Below are positions 53,328-60,666 of a stretch of DNA of 64,000 nt, in pieces; position 1 is the first letter of the stretch, and each line of letters begins with the position of its first letter. The DNA is taken from the NCBI RefSeq assembly GCF_037976825.1, contig NZ_CP150269.1, positions 6,985,501 through 7,049,500 on the forward strand. Reading direction: 5' to 3'. The translations under genes were made by a program, and so were the position numbers. The notes beneath the pieces are model-generated. The model was given only the letters and a program-made list of their open reading frames with translations, was not told where the DNA came from and searched no databases. The DNA is from Paenibacillus sp. FSL K6-1330. GTDB lineage: Bacteria > Bacillota > Bacilli > Paenibacillales > Paenibacillaceae.

Positions 53328-53726
53328 TCAGCCCTGATGAACCATCTGCCAGGTCATGCCGTAACGGTCCACCACTTCACCGTAGTAGGCTCCCCAAGGC
53401 TGCAGGGCAAACGGATATTTCTCGGTACCCCCATGGCTAAGATGGCGATAGGCGGCGCGGGCGTCTTCCTCGTTATCGAACGTGATAGCCAGACCCATGC
53501 TCGTGCTCTTGCCGGTTTCCTGAAAAGCATCGGTGAGGATGAGCTTATTGCAGCCAGCCAGCGTTAACGACATGTGCATAATCTTATCCTGATGAGCTTC
53601 CGGTATGCCCGGCATGTCCTTGAAGGTAGTCAGCAAACCGATCTCTCCACCCAACGCTTGCATGTAAAAATCCGCCTGAGCTCTTGCATCCTCCGAAATA
53701 ATAAAAGGTACCATTTGTGCTTGCAT
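53328..53726 (-). CDS. VOC-superfamily protein (PhnB/glyoxalase-like)
   Basis: 132-residue vicinal-oxygen-chelate protein of the PhnB-like group (3-demethylubiquinone-9 methyltransferase-like by name, function unknown). Features: VPFIISEDARAQADFYMQALGGEIG, KIMHMSLTLAGCNKLILTDA, and PWGAYYGEVVDRYGMTWQM, each carrying the paired beta-alpha-beta-beta-beta modules. The start at 53726 is 9 nt after AGAGGAAG; the ATG two codons earlier nearly touches that ribosome-binding site. Same strand as the DUF1801 gene. Confidence 0.85.
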   Translation of the reverse strand: MQAQMVPFIISEDARAQADFYMQALGGEIGLLTTFKDMPGIPEAHQDKIMHMSLTLAGCNKLILTDAFQETGKSTSMGLAITFDNEEDARAAYRHLSHGGTEKYPFALQPWGAYYGEVVDRYGMTWQMVHQG

Positions 53727-53847
53727 GTTCATCTTCCTCTCGGTTCATTTTTTAGTTTTATATCTAAATGACGAACGAGATTTTATGTAATCGACACAGC
53801 TTCATATTTTTTTTGAAATTTTTTTAAAAATGTTTCTACAGCTTGTT

Positions 53848-55110
53848 TTAGGACTCCGCTGGCAGGCATTCTGCCGCACGGTCAAGCAGCAGGGCCCGTT
53901 CCCTCAGGTTATCCGTCAGCGATGCGGCCAGCTTGAACTCGGCGCAGGCTTCGTCCAGGCGTCCCAGCTTAAAGAGCAGGTCTCCCCTTACGCTCGGGAG
54001 GAGATGGTATCCCTTCAAGGCAGGCTCGCAGCGTAAAATGTCCACGATCTCAAGCCCGATCTCCGGACCGAAAGCCATGGAGAGGGCCACGGCCCGGTTC
54101 AATTCCACGATGGGAGAAGGAGAAACCTGTGCCAATGCCTCATACAGCGCGGAGATTCGAATCCAGTCTGTCTCTGCGGCACTGGGCGCTCCGGCATGAC
54201 ATGCGGAGATGGCTGCCTGGATAGCATAAGGCCCGGTCATTCCACCCAACCGCTCGATCCGATCCAGAGCGGCAAAACCGCGGCGAATCAATAAATAATC
54301 CCACAAGGCCCGATTCTGATCCATGAGCAGGACAGGCTCCCCCTCCGCGTTGACCCGGGACTTGAATCTAGAGGATTGAAATTCCATTAACGCAACCAAA
54401 CCATGCACCTCGGCCTCCGTCGGGGCGATCTCTGCCAGCACCCGCCCAATCCGAAGCGCTTCCTGACACAGCAGCGGGCGAATCCACTGGCTGCCGGATG
54501 AAGCTGCATACCCCTCATTAAACATGAGATAGATGACCTCAAGAACCGATGACAATCGCGGTTTAAGCTCGGCTCCCTGAGGAATCTCGAATGCCACCCG
54601 GGTCGCCGACAGCGTCCGTTTGGCACGAACGATTCGCTGCGCGATCGTCGGTTCAGGCACAAGATAGGCGTGGGCAATCTCCGCCGTCGTTAATCCGCCA
54701 AGCAAGCGCAGCGTCAGAGCCACCCGCGCTTCAGGGGATAGAACCGGATGGCAGGTCATGAAGATCAGCCGCAGAAGATCGTCGTTCACTTCCCCCGCCT
54801 CCGGCACCTCAATATCCGAATCCATCCGGGAATCCATATCGCGTCCCAACAGCTCATACTTCTGATCGCGTACTTTATTCCGGCGCAACAGGTCCAGCGC
54901 TTTGCGCTTCGCGGCGGTCATAAGCCAGCCACCGGGATTATCCGGTATTCCGTCATTCGGCCAGCGTTCCAGCGCAGCGATAAGCGCATCCTGAGCAAGA
55001 TCCTCGGCGATACCGACGTCACGAACCATGCGAGTCAGGTAGGCAATGATTTTGGAGGATTCGATTCTCCAGATGGCATCGATCGTGCGATGGGTATCTG
55101 CCGCTGACAT
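53848..55110 (-). CDS. ECF sigma factor with C-terminal TPR-like extension (ECF42 type)
   Basis: 420-residue sigma-70-family factor. Region 2 is IAYLTRMVRDVGIAEDLAQDALIAALERWP, region 4 is LTLRLLGGLTTAEIAHAYLVPEPTIAQRIVRAKRTL. After residue 180 a helical domain of about 240 residues follows, in place of an anti-sigma factor. This architecture and the upstream DGPF/YCII-related gene match ECF group 42. The ATG overlaps the DGPF-gene stop by one base (TAATG). The group commonly responds to antibiotics or other stress, but its signal here is unknown. Confidence 0.88.
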   Translation of the reverse strand: MSAADTHRTIDAIWRIESSKIIAYLTRMVRDVGIAEDLAQDALIAALERWPNDGIPDNPGGWLMTAAKRKALDLLRRNKVRDQKYELLGRDMDSRMDSDIEVPEAGEVNDDLLRLIFMTCHPVLSPEARVALTLRLLGGLTTAEIAHAYLVPEPTIAQRIVRAKRTLSATRVAFEIPQGAELKPRLSSVLEVIYLMFNEGYAASSGSQWIRPLLCQEALRIGRVLAEIAPTEAEVHGLVALMEFQSSRFKSRVNAEGEPVLLMDQNRALWDYLLIRRGFAALDRIERLGGMTGPYAIQAAISACHAGAPSAAETDWIRISALYEALAQVSPSPIVELNRAVALSMAFGPEIGLEIVDILRCEPALKGYHLLPSVRGDLLFKLGRLDEACAEFKLAASLTDNLRERALLLDRAAECLPAES

Positions 55111-55541
55111 TACGGATTCTGCCTTTGGATGTGTTCACGCATTTCGTATTGTTTAGCCTGCGCTTCCGGGTCCTGCGTTAAGTCAGTCGGTTCAAACACC
55201 TGACGGAGCTCGATCTGGCCCGCACCGAAGCCGTGTGGATCCGGCATGCGTTTAGCCCACTCGATCGCCTCTTCCCTCGTCTTCACTTCGATCAAAGTAT
55301 ACCCCGCGATCAGTTCCTTCGCTTCCGTAAAGGGACCATCGGTAATTTTCGGCTTGCCCCCGGGCTCCGGATAAGAAATCCGGATAGCGCCCGAACTTGG
55401 ATGGAGCCCATCGGCGGCAAGCAGCACGCCCGCTCTGGCCAGCTCCATGTTGTACCTCATCATGGCATCCAACTGCTCTGCGCTTGGCAATACACCTGCC
55501 TCGGAATCCTCGGTTGCCCTTACAATCATCATAAATCTCAT
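55110..55541 (-). CDS. YCII/DGPF-domain protein partnered with the ECF sigma factor
   Basis: 143-residue protein with the family signature KITDGPFTEAKELIAGY and the helix AIEWAKRMPDPHGFG. DGPF proteins are the conserved genomic partners of ECF42 sigma factors. They may act in sensing or as dimeric alpha/beta-barrel enzymes. The start at 55541 follows AGGAGGGAATAAGA. A longer frame adds 19 residues upstream of this ribosome-binding site and is rejected. One-base overlap with the sigma gene indicates coupled translation. Confidence 0.88.
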   Translation of the reverse strand: MRFMMIVRATEDSEAGVLPSAEQLDAMMRYNMELARAGVLLAADGLHPSSGAIRISYPEPGGKPKITDGPFTEAKELIAGYTLIEVKTREEAIEWAKRMPDPHGFGAGQIELRQVFEPTDLTQDPEAQAKQYEMREHIQRQNP

Positions 55542-55710
55542 TCTTATTCCCTCCTGATTCTCGAGACTATCTTGAATTTTCGTTCTATGCTTAATCAACG
55601 AATAGAAAATGCTCTAATCGACAAAGACATCAACATTTTCCCAAAAAATAATAGGTTACAATCATTTCGTTACTGAATCGTTTATTCCTGTTTGAATGAT
55701 TCGGCTCCAT

Positions 55711-55750
55711 AAAAAAAAGACCCGCCAAGGCAAATGCTTGATGGGTCTTT
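55711..55750 (-). terminator. terminator of the CGNR gene
   Basis: AAAGACCC / GGGTCTTT with a T-rich tail on the minus strand, about 40 bp after the CGNR stop. Confidence 0.82.
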
Positions 55751-55790
55751 GGAGTTGGACCTGATTCAAACCTGGTCCCATGGCTGCGAT

Positions 55791-56348
55791 TCATCCCATG
55801 GACTTACTTCGCTCCCGATATGTTTTATTCTTCGCCCGATTGCCGCAGGCTTTCATCGAGCACCATTTTCCCGTTCCCGGCCTCGACCGGTCAACAAATA
55901 CCCACTGACAATCTTCGGCCGTACACACTCTCAATCTGCCCCACATATTCTTTTCACGAAGCCGAAATACCAGAATCAACAGCCGGGCCATGCCCCCCTT
56001 TCCCTGGGCATCCACTGGCTCGATTGCATCTGAAGTTTCACCGAAACGGTAGGAGAACCGGAACCGTCCGGCTACACGGTTTAACGCTTGAAAGCCAGCT
56101 TCCTGATGATCATGTATATTATTCGGAATGGCTGCTCTTAAGCCACCCCGCAGCTCGCGGGCCAAAGCTAGATCCTCTTCAGATACGGTGTCCTGTTCCA
56201 GAATAAAGCCGTTTTTTAACAGCCACATGCGCAGCTCCTCCGCAGTCTGGAGCAGCTCCACACCCGGATCCCCATCATATCTCATGCGTTTATCATGGGT
56301 GTTGATAAAATCCGCGATGATTTCGAGTTGATCAAATTCCTGTCCCAC
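55791..56348 (-). CDS. CGNR zinc finger / ABATE-domain protein
   Basis: 185 residues. An N-terminal ABATE-like domain (DFINTHDKRMRYDG; AEELRMWLLKNGF) is followed by the zinc finger RLRVCTAEDCQWVFVDRSRPGTGKWCSMKACGNRAKN, whose Cys-x4-Cys and Cys-x4-Cys-Gly-Asn-Arg give the name CGNR. Such proteins are presumed stress-response transcription factors. It is divergent from an epoxide hydrolase-like gene, a typical regulator-target arrangement (inference). Confidence 0.87.
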   Translation of the reverse strand: MGQEFDQLEIIADFINTHDKRMRYDGDPGVELLQTAEELRMWLLKNGFILEQDTVSEEDLALARELRGGLRAAIPNNIHDHQEAGFQALNRVAGRFRFSYRFGETSDAIEPVDAQGKGGMARLLILVFRLREKNMWGRLRVCTAEDCQWVFVDRSRPGTGKWCSMKACGNRAKNKTYRERSKSMG

Positions 56349-56542
56349 AACAAAACAAACCTCCTATTGATTTCTCCATAATAAACCAGTAAAGTGTATT
56401 TATCGGTTAGCTAACCAGTTATATATTTTTAACGGTCACTAGCAACAATATAAAGAATGCCCTATGGCTTCATTTACCTATCTACCACAAGCTTGTTGTT
56501 ATCAGTATACCAGACTCCCATTCTTTCCAAGAGGTGAAGCGA

Positions 56543-57694
56543 ATGAAGATCCAACCGTTTTCTTTTCAAATCGAGCCCGCTGCCATCGATGATTTATATC
56601 AGCGCCTGGACATGACCCGATGGCCTGACGAAATCCCCGGCGGACAATGGGATTATGGAATCCCCCTGGATTTCATGAAAGAAATGACCGCCTACTGGAG
56701 GCATGAGTTCGATTGGGAAGCCTTCCAGCGCTCCATTCAGGCCTATCCGAATTATATCGCTGAAATCAATGGAGTGGACATTCACTTCATACATATTAAA
56801 GGCAGCGGTGAACACCCCATCCCGCTCCTCATCGCCCACGGTTGGCCCAGCTCCTTCTATGAAATGCTGGAGCTTATCCCTTACCTCACGAATCCTGAGC
56901 AATTTGGCGGCCATACGGAAACTTCCTTCGACGTTGTCATTCCATCGATCCCGGGCCATGGATTCTCAGGTATCGAACTGCGTCCGGGCTTTGAAGATCG
57001 CCAGGCGGGGGAACTGCTCATGAAACTCATGACAGAGCTCGGTTACGAACGATTCGGTGCACACGGCTATGATATCGGAGCCAGCATTCTGGGACTCATG
57101 TGTCTCGACCATCCCGACCGTTTCATCGGCTATCACACCACATCGCCAGGGAATCCCAGTCCCTATCTGGATTCGAACTCAACGCTTTCAGCCGAGGAGG
57201 CCGAGTTCCTCGACTATCAGAAGCAATGGGGACGCGAGGAGGGCGCTTACGCCCATATTCTGGGCACGCGGCCGCAGACGGCAGCTTATGGATTGCATGA
57301 TTCACCCGTAGCGCTCGCCGCGTTCATTCTGGAAAAATGGCACTACTGGACATCTCCCGAGGATGGCGATGTGTTGCAGCATTTCAACAAGGCGCAGCTC
57401 ATGGCCAACGTCTCCATCTACTGGTTAACCCAGAGCATCAACGCCTCGAACCGCTATTATTATGAAGGCAAGCATACGAGGTGGCCGGGGCCCAAAGAAA
57501 GTTCACCTGTACCGCATGGTGTCACCTTAAGTGCTCAGCGGAACGAGCGTCCGCCCCGATCATATGTAGAACGGATCTTCCCGAATGTGATCCACTGGAA
57601 GGATCTAAATGCGGGTGGGCACTTCATTGCAGCAGAACAACCGGCCTGGATTGCTGAGCAAATCATGGCTTTCTTCAAGTTGCTCCGCGATTAG
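56543..57694 (+). CDS. epoxide hydrolase family protein (EHN domain plus alpha/beta hydrolase)
   Basis: 383 residues. N-terminal EHN domain (about 1-105), then an alpha/beta hydrolase fold. The oxyanion motif HGWPSS is at 99-104, the nucleophile D177 lies in AHGYDIGA, and the catalytic His is in NAGGHFIAAEQP. These are the hallmarks of microsomal-type epoxide hydrolases. The start at 56543 follows AAGAGGTGAAGCGA. Substrate is unknown; the divergent CGNR regulator may control it. Confidence 0.9.
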   Translation: MKIQPFSFQIEPAAIDDLYQRLDMTRWPDEIPGGQWDYGIPLDFMKEMTAYWRHEFDWEAFQRSIQAYPNYIAEINGVDIHFIHIKGSGEHPIPLLIAHGWPSSFYEMLELIPYLTNPEQFGGHTETSFDVVIPSIPGHGFSGIELRPGFEDRQAGELLMKLMTELGYERFGAHGYDIGASILGLMCLDHPDRFIGYHTTSPGNPSPYLDSNSTLSAEEAEFLDYQKQWGREEGAYAHILGTRPQTAAYGLHDSPVALAAFILEKWHYWTSPEDGDVLQHFNKAQLMANVSIYWLTQSINASNRYYYEGKHTRWPGPKESSPVPHGVTLSAQRNERPPRSYVERIFPNVIHWKDLNAGGHFIAAEQPAWIAEQIMAFFKLLRD

Positions 57695-57730
57695 CCGCAG
57701 GATGTTGTGTAATTTTACGAATAATAGGAC

Positions 57731-57794
57731 AGGAGATCACCGCATCGGTACCGAAATAAGTAGCTACCATTTCTCATGAATGCGGTGATCTCCT
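57731..57794 (+). promoter_or_regulatory. 15-bp perfect inverted repeat abutting the FlaR-like start codon
   Basis: AGGAGATCACCGCAT (57731-57745) and its exact inverse (57780-57794) enclose 34 nt. The right arm ends at the base before the ATG, and no Shine-Dalgarno sequence occurs there. The left arm contains AGGAG. There is no T tail. It looks like a translational control hairpin rather than a terminator. Confidence 0.55.
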
Positions 57795-58349
57795 ATGGTA
57801 ACTAACATTCCGAACCGGATCCATATTATCGGCTCCGTCGGAAGCGGAAAAACGACACTCGCCAGGACGCTGTCCGCCCAGTTCCACATTCCTTATTACG
57901 AGCTCGACAATGTGGTGTGGGAGCGAGCCAAGCCGGATGATATTCGGAGGAGCGATGCGGACCGGGATGCGATGTTAATAAGCATCATCAACACGAAATG
58001 CTGGATCATCGAAGGCGCTCACCTTAAATGGGTCAGCCCCAGCTTCCGCCTTGCAGATCTTATCATATTCCTGAACCCGTCCTACTCCACAATAACCTAC
58101 CGGATCATTACAAGGTTCATCAAGCAGCGACTGCGACTTGAACAGGCGCATTATACACCCAGCTGGGGCATGTTCAAAAAGATGTTTGAATGGAGCGCCG
58201 CGTTTCAGCGGGAAGGCAGATATCAGATTCAGGATACGCTCGAAGATTATCCCGGCAAAGTGATCGTCGTGAAGAGTCATCGACAACTCATGCAGCAGCT
58301 TAAGCAGTGGATACCCTCCATAGAACACCAAGAAAGGACCTCCGGTTAA
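57795..58349 (+). CDS. FlaR-like P-loop nucleoside kinase
   Basis: 184-residue P-loop protein similar to adenylate/shikimate kinase-type proteins annotated as topology modulation protein FlaR. Walker A is GSVGSGKTT near residue 16; LDNVVWERAKPDDIRR and the LID-type arginines (RFIKQRLRLEQAHYTPSW) follow. The frame must start at this ATG, as an in-frame stop lies 9 nt upstream. The gene has a hairpin instead of a ribosome-binding site (57731-57794). Its last codons form half of a 28-bp palindromic terminator. Confidence 0.85.
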   Translation: MVTNIPNRIHIIGSVGSGKTTLARTLSAQFHIPYYELDNVVWERAKPDDIRRSDADRDAMLISIINTKCWIIEGAHLKWVSPSFRLADLIIFLNPSYSTITYRIITRFIKQRLRLEQAHYTPSWGMFKKMFEWSAAFQREGRYQIQDTLEDYPGKVIVVKSHRQLMQQLKQWIPSIEHQERTSG

Positions 58350-58361
58350 CCGGAGGTCCTT
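58334..58361. terminator. 28-bp perfect palindrome terminating two convergent genes
   Basis: AAGGACCTCCGGTTAACCGG followed by AGGTCCTT is a perfect palindrome. It contains the last four codons and the stop of the FlaR-like gene and lies 5 bp before the cysteine synthase stop. Tails are short (TTCTC; TTTCTTG), so it is a moderate bidirectional terminator. Confidence 0.7.
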
Positions 58362-58366
58362 CTCAC

Positions 58367-59281
58367 TTAGAAAATATCCATGCTCAAATACCGCTCTCCC
58401 GTATCCGGAGCAATACAGATAACCCGCTTTCCTTCCCCCAGCCGCTTCGCTACGTGAAGAGCAGCGAATACCGATGCGCCGGAGGACGGCCCCACCAGAA
58501 TTCCTTCCCTGCGAGCCAAATCCCGCACCGTTTGCAACGCATCCTCGTCGGCGATCTGGATGATCTCGTCATATACGCTCGTATTCAGAATCTTCGGTAC
58601 AAAACCCGGGCTCGTGCCCACTAGCTTGTGCGGTCCAGGCTGTCCGCCGGAGAGCACAGGCGAGCCCTTCGGCTCGACTACCGCGATATGCAGATTCGGC
58701 AGGGACTTCCTCAGCTCTTCCCCGGTACCGGTTACGGTGCCGCCCGTTCCTGCCGTTGCCACGAAGGCATCCAGCCGCCCTTCCATCTGCCCCAAAATTT
58801 CCGGCGCTGTCGTCAACCTGTGAATGTCTGGGTTGGCCGCATTCTCAAACTGCTGCGGAATGAAGCTGCCGGGAATCTGCTCCCTGAGCTCAAGCGCTTT
58901 GGCAATGGAACCCGGCATGCGCTCGCTGCTCGGTGTCAGCACGACCTCCGCGCCGTACGCCTTCAATATATTTATCCGTTCCTTGGACATGTTGTCCGGC
59001 ATAATCAGGATAGCGCGGTAACCCTTGGCTGCTGCTATCATCGCCAGGCCAATGCCCGTGTTCCCGCTCGTTGGCTCAATAATGGTACCGCCTGGTTGGA
59101 GTAATCCTTGTTCCTCTGCGGTATGAATCAGATTGTACGCCGCACGATCCTTCACGCTGCCGGAAGGGTTGAATCTCTCAAGCTTTACATAGACATCAGC
59201 AGACCCTTCAGGCACTAGCCGCTGAAGTTTCACCATTGGCGTTTGACCGATCATATCAACTACACTATTATAAATCTCCAT
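58367..59281 (-). CDS. cysK: cysteine synthase (O-acetylserine sulfhydrylase)
   Basis: PLP enzyme that makes cysteine from O-acetylserine and sulfide. The PLP lysine is in GSVKDRAAYNLI (near residue 41). The substrate loop is PTSGNTGIGLA. GTGGTVTGTGEEL binds the PLP phosphate, and SSGASVFAAL near the end. The 304-residue length is typical. The start at 59281 follows AAAGGAGAG; the frame extends 15 codons upstream without a better ribosome-binding site. Possible isozymes (CysM-like) cannot be excluded. Monocistronic. Confidence 0.93.
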   Translation of the reverse strand: MEIYNSVVDMIGQTPMVKLQRLVPEGSADVYVKLERFNPSGSVKDRAAYNLIHTAEEQGLLQPGGTIIEPTSGNTGIGLAMIAAAKGYRAILIMPDNMSKERINILKAYGAEVVLTPSSERMPGSIAKALELREQIPGSFIPQQFENAANPDIHRLTTAPEILGQMEGRLDAFVATAGTGGTVTGTGEELRKSLPNLHIAVVEPKGSPVLSGGQPGPHKLVGTSPGFVPKILNTSVYDEIIQIADEDALQTVRDLARREGILVGPSSGASVFAALHVAKRLGEGKRVICIAPDTGERYLSMDIF

Positions 59282-59644
59282 GATGTTGATTCTCTCCTTT
59301 ATATAGGAAGTGAAATCATTCTCCACTAAACCAAATTACTCACAAAGACAATAAACTTACTCGGATTATAACAAAAATGTCGATCAACGTACATCCACAG
59401 AAGACGGACCGCAGTTAGAAGAAGTTTTTCCTTGCGATATCAGGAGGTCACGAGCCTCGAAGTTTATACTTTCTGATATCTAAACAAAAACGTTGAAGGT
59501 TCCCGACTCATAAGGCGAGGCTCGCCGCTTCAATATGAATTTATGGTATGCTGTTCAAAGAAAATAACGATCGGGCTCCCCCTCGGAAGACAAACCCTTC
59601 CATGGTCTATGCACGATCCACATATAAGAGGAGGGCAAGAAAGC
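59282..59644. other. intergenic interval holding the second 45-bp repeat
   Basis: This 363-bp region between divergent cysK and lipL has no supported gene. It contains the 45-bp repeat (59436-59480) and a GGCGAG-G-CTCGCC hairpin near 59515. A plausible but unassigned promoter for lipL could lie just after it. Confidence 0.5.
59436..59480 (+). repeat. 45-bp palindrome-ended intergenic repeat, copy 2
   Basis: GATATCAG and CTGATATC bound a 45-bp element that aligns to 44726-44770 without gaps when that copy is reversed. Flanks are also partly shared: AAGTTTTT lies just before it in both copies, TAAA just after. Confidence 0.75.
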
Positions 59645-60502
59645 GTGAATATTCCGCTGTCACTACCTGAAGATCAACCTGTTCTGCTGCTCGACCGGAC
59701 ACATGATTTATCGCATCAGGACGTGCTGTACCATTTTGCGCTGGACGAGCTCCTATGCAGGCTGACCGGAGATGGCGGGCCGGCCGTCTGCCATCTGTGG
59801 CGGCATCCGCGCGCTTTTGTCATGGGCGTGCGCGACAGCCGCCTCCCCCATGCACCACAAGGGGTAGCCATGCTTCGTTCCCTCGGCTATGACACCGCCG
59901 TCCGCCATTCGGGCGGTGCTGCGGTTCCCTTAGACGCTGGCGTGGTGAACCTGTCCCTCATCCTCCCCTTTTCCTCTACGGGACCGGCGCCTGACTTTCA
60001 TCAGGACTTTGAGATCATGGTGGAGCTGATCCGGGAGGCCCTCCGCGGCACCGGACAGAACGTAGATACCGGCGAAATTGCTGGCGCCTTCTGTCCCGGA
60101 ACGTTCGATCTAAGCATAGGTGGCCTTAAATTTTGCGGCATTGCCCAGCGGCGGCAACGTAAAGCCTTCATTATCCAGGCTTTTATCATCGCCGAAGGTT
60201 CAGGCAGCGAGCGCGCCCGGCTGGTTCGTTCCTTCTATGATATTGCCGCTGCGGGTGCAGACCCCAAACAATATCCCCTAGTAGAGGCTAACAGCACCGC
60301 CAGTCTTGAAGAGCTTACGAACATCGGCACCAGTCAAAACCCCGTCCACCCGTTTATCGTTGCTGTAAAAGAGGTCATCCGCAGCTGGCAGTCAGGCAAG
60401 GAGCTGACAGAAGCCGCTTCCAGGTTTACGATGCCAGGCACTGAGGAAATTCGTGTCATGGCCGAACAGATGCGTCAGCGCTACAAGGGCAACTCCATAT
60501 GA
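59645..60502 (+). CDS. lipL: octanoyl-[GcvH]:protein N-octanoyltransferase
   Basis: Lipoate-scaffold amidotransferase that moves the octanoyl group from GcvH to the E2 subunits of dehydrogenases in Bacilli. 285 residues. The diagnostic region EIAGAFCPGTFDLSIGG includes C150, the same position as the catalytic cysteine of B. subtilis LipL, and KFCGIAQRR. The N-terminal half has HPRAFVMGVRDSRLP and RHSGGAAVPLD. The GTG start lies 10 nt after GAGGAGG; longer frames lack this signal. It is divergent from cysK. Confidence 0.88.
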   Translation: MNIPLSLPEDQPVLLLDRTHDLSHQDVLYHFALDELLCRLTGDGGPAVCHLWRHPRAFVMGVRDSRLPHAPQGVAMLRSLGYDTAVRHSGGAAVPLDAGVVNLSLILPFSSTGPAPDFHQDFEIMVELIREALRGTGQNVDTGEIAGAFCPGTFDLSIGGLKFCGIAQRRQRKAFIIQAFIIAEGSGSERARLVRSFYDIAAAGADPKQYPLVEANSTASLEELTNIGTSQNPVHPFIVAVKEVIRSWQSGKELTEAASRFTMPGTEEIRVMAEQMRQRYKGNSI

Positions 60503-60666
60503 TCATGCATATCCTCCGCAAGTCCTGCCATGTACAGGGGCGCCGCTAGACGCCCCCTCCAATATCACTTTATTTTTACAATTCCACCATTCACCGATGA
60601 TATTCCCTTAACACTTCCCCTATAAACTTGTCCTGATGGCAATTTATACATTAGGGGTGGATAAGC

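Noticed and set aside
60560..60660. Pho box upstream of phoX
   Set aside because: TTTACA- and TTAACA-like words occur, but not at the regular 11-bp spacing expected for PhoP sites.
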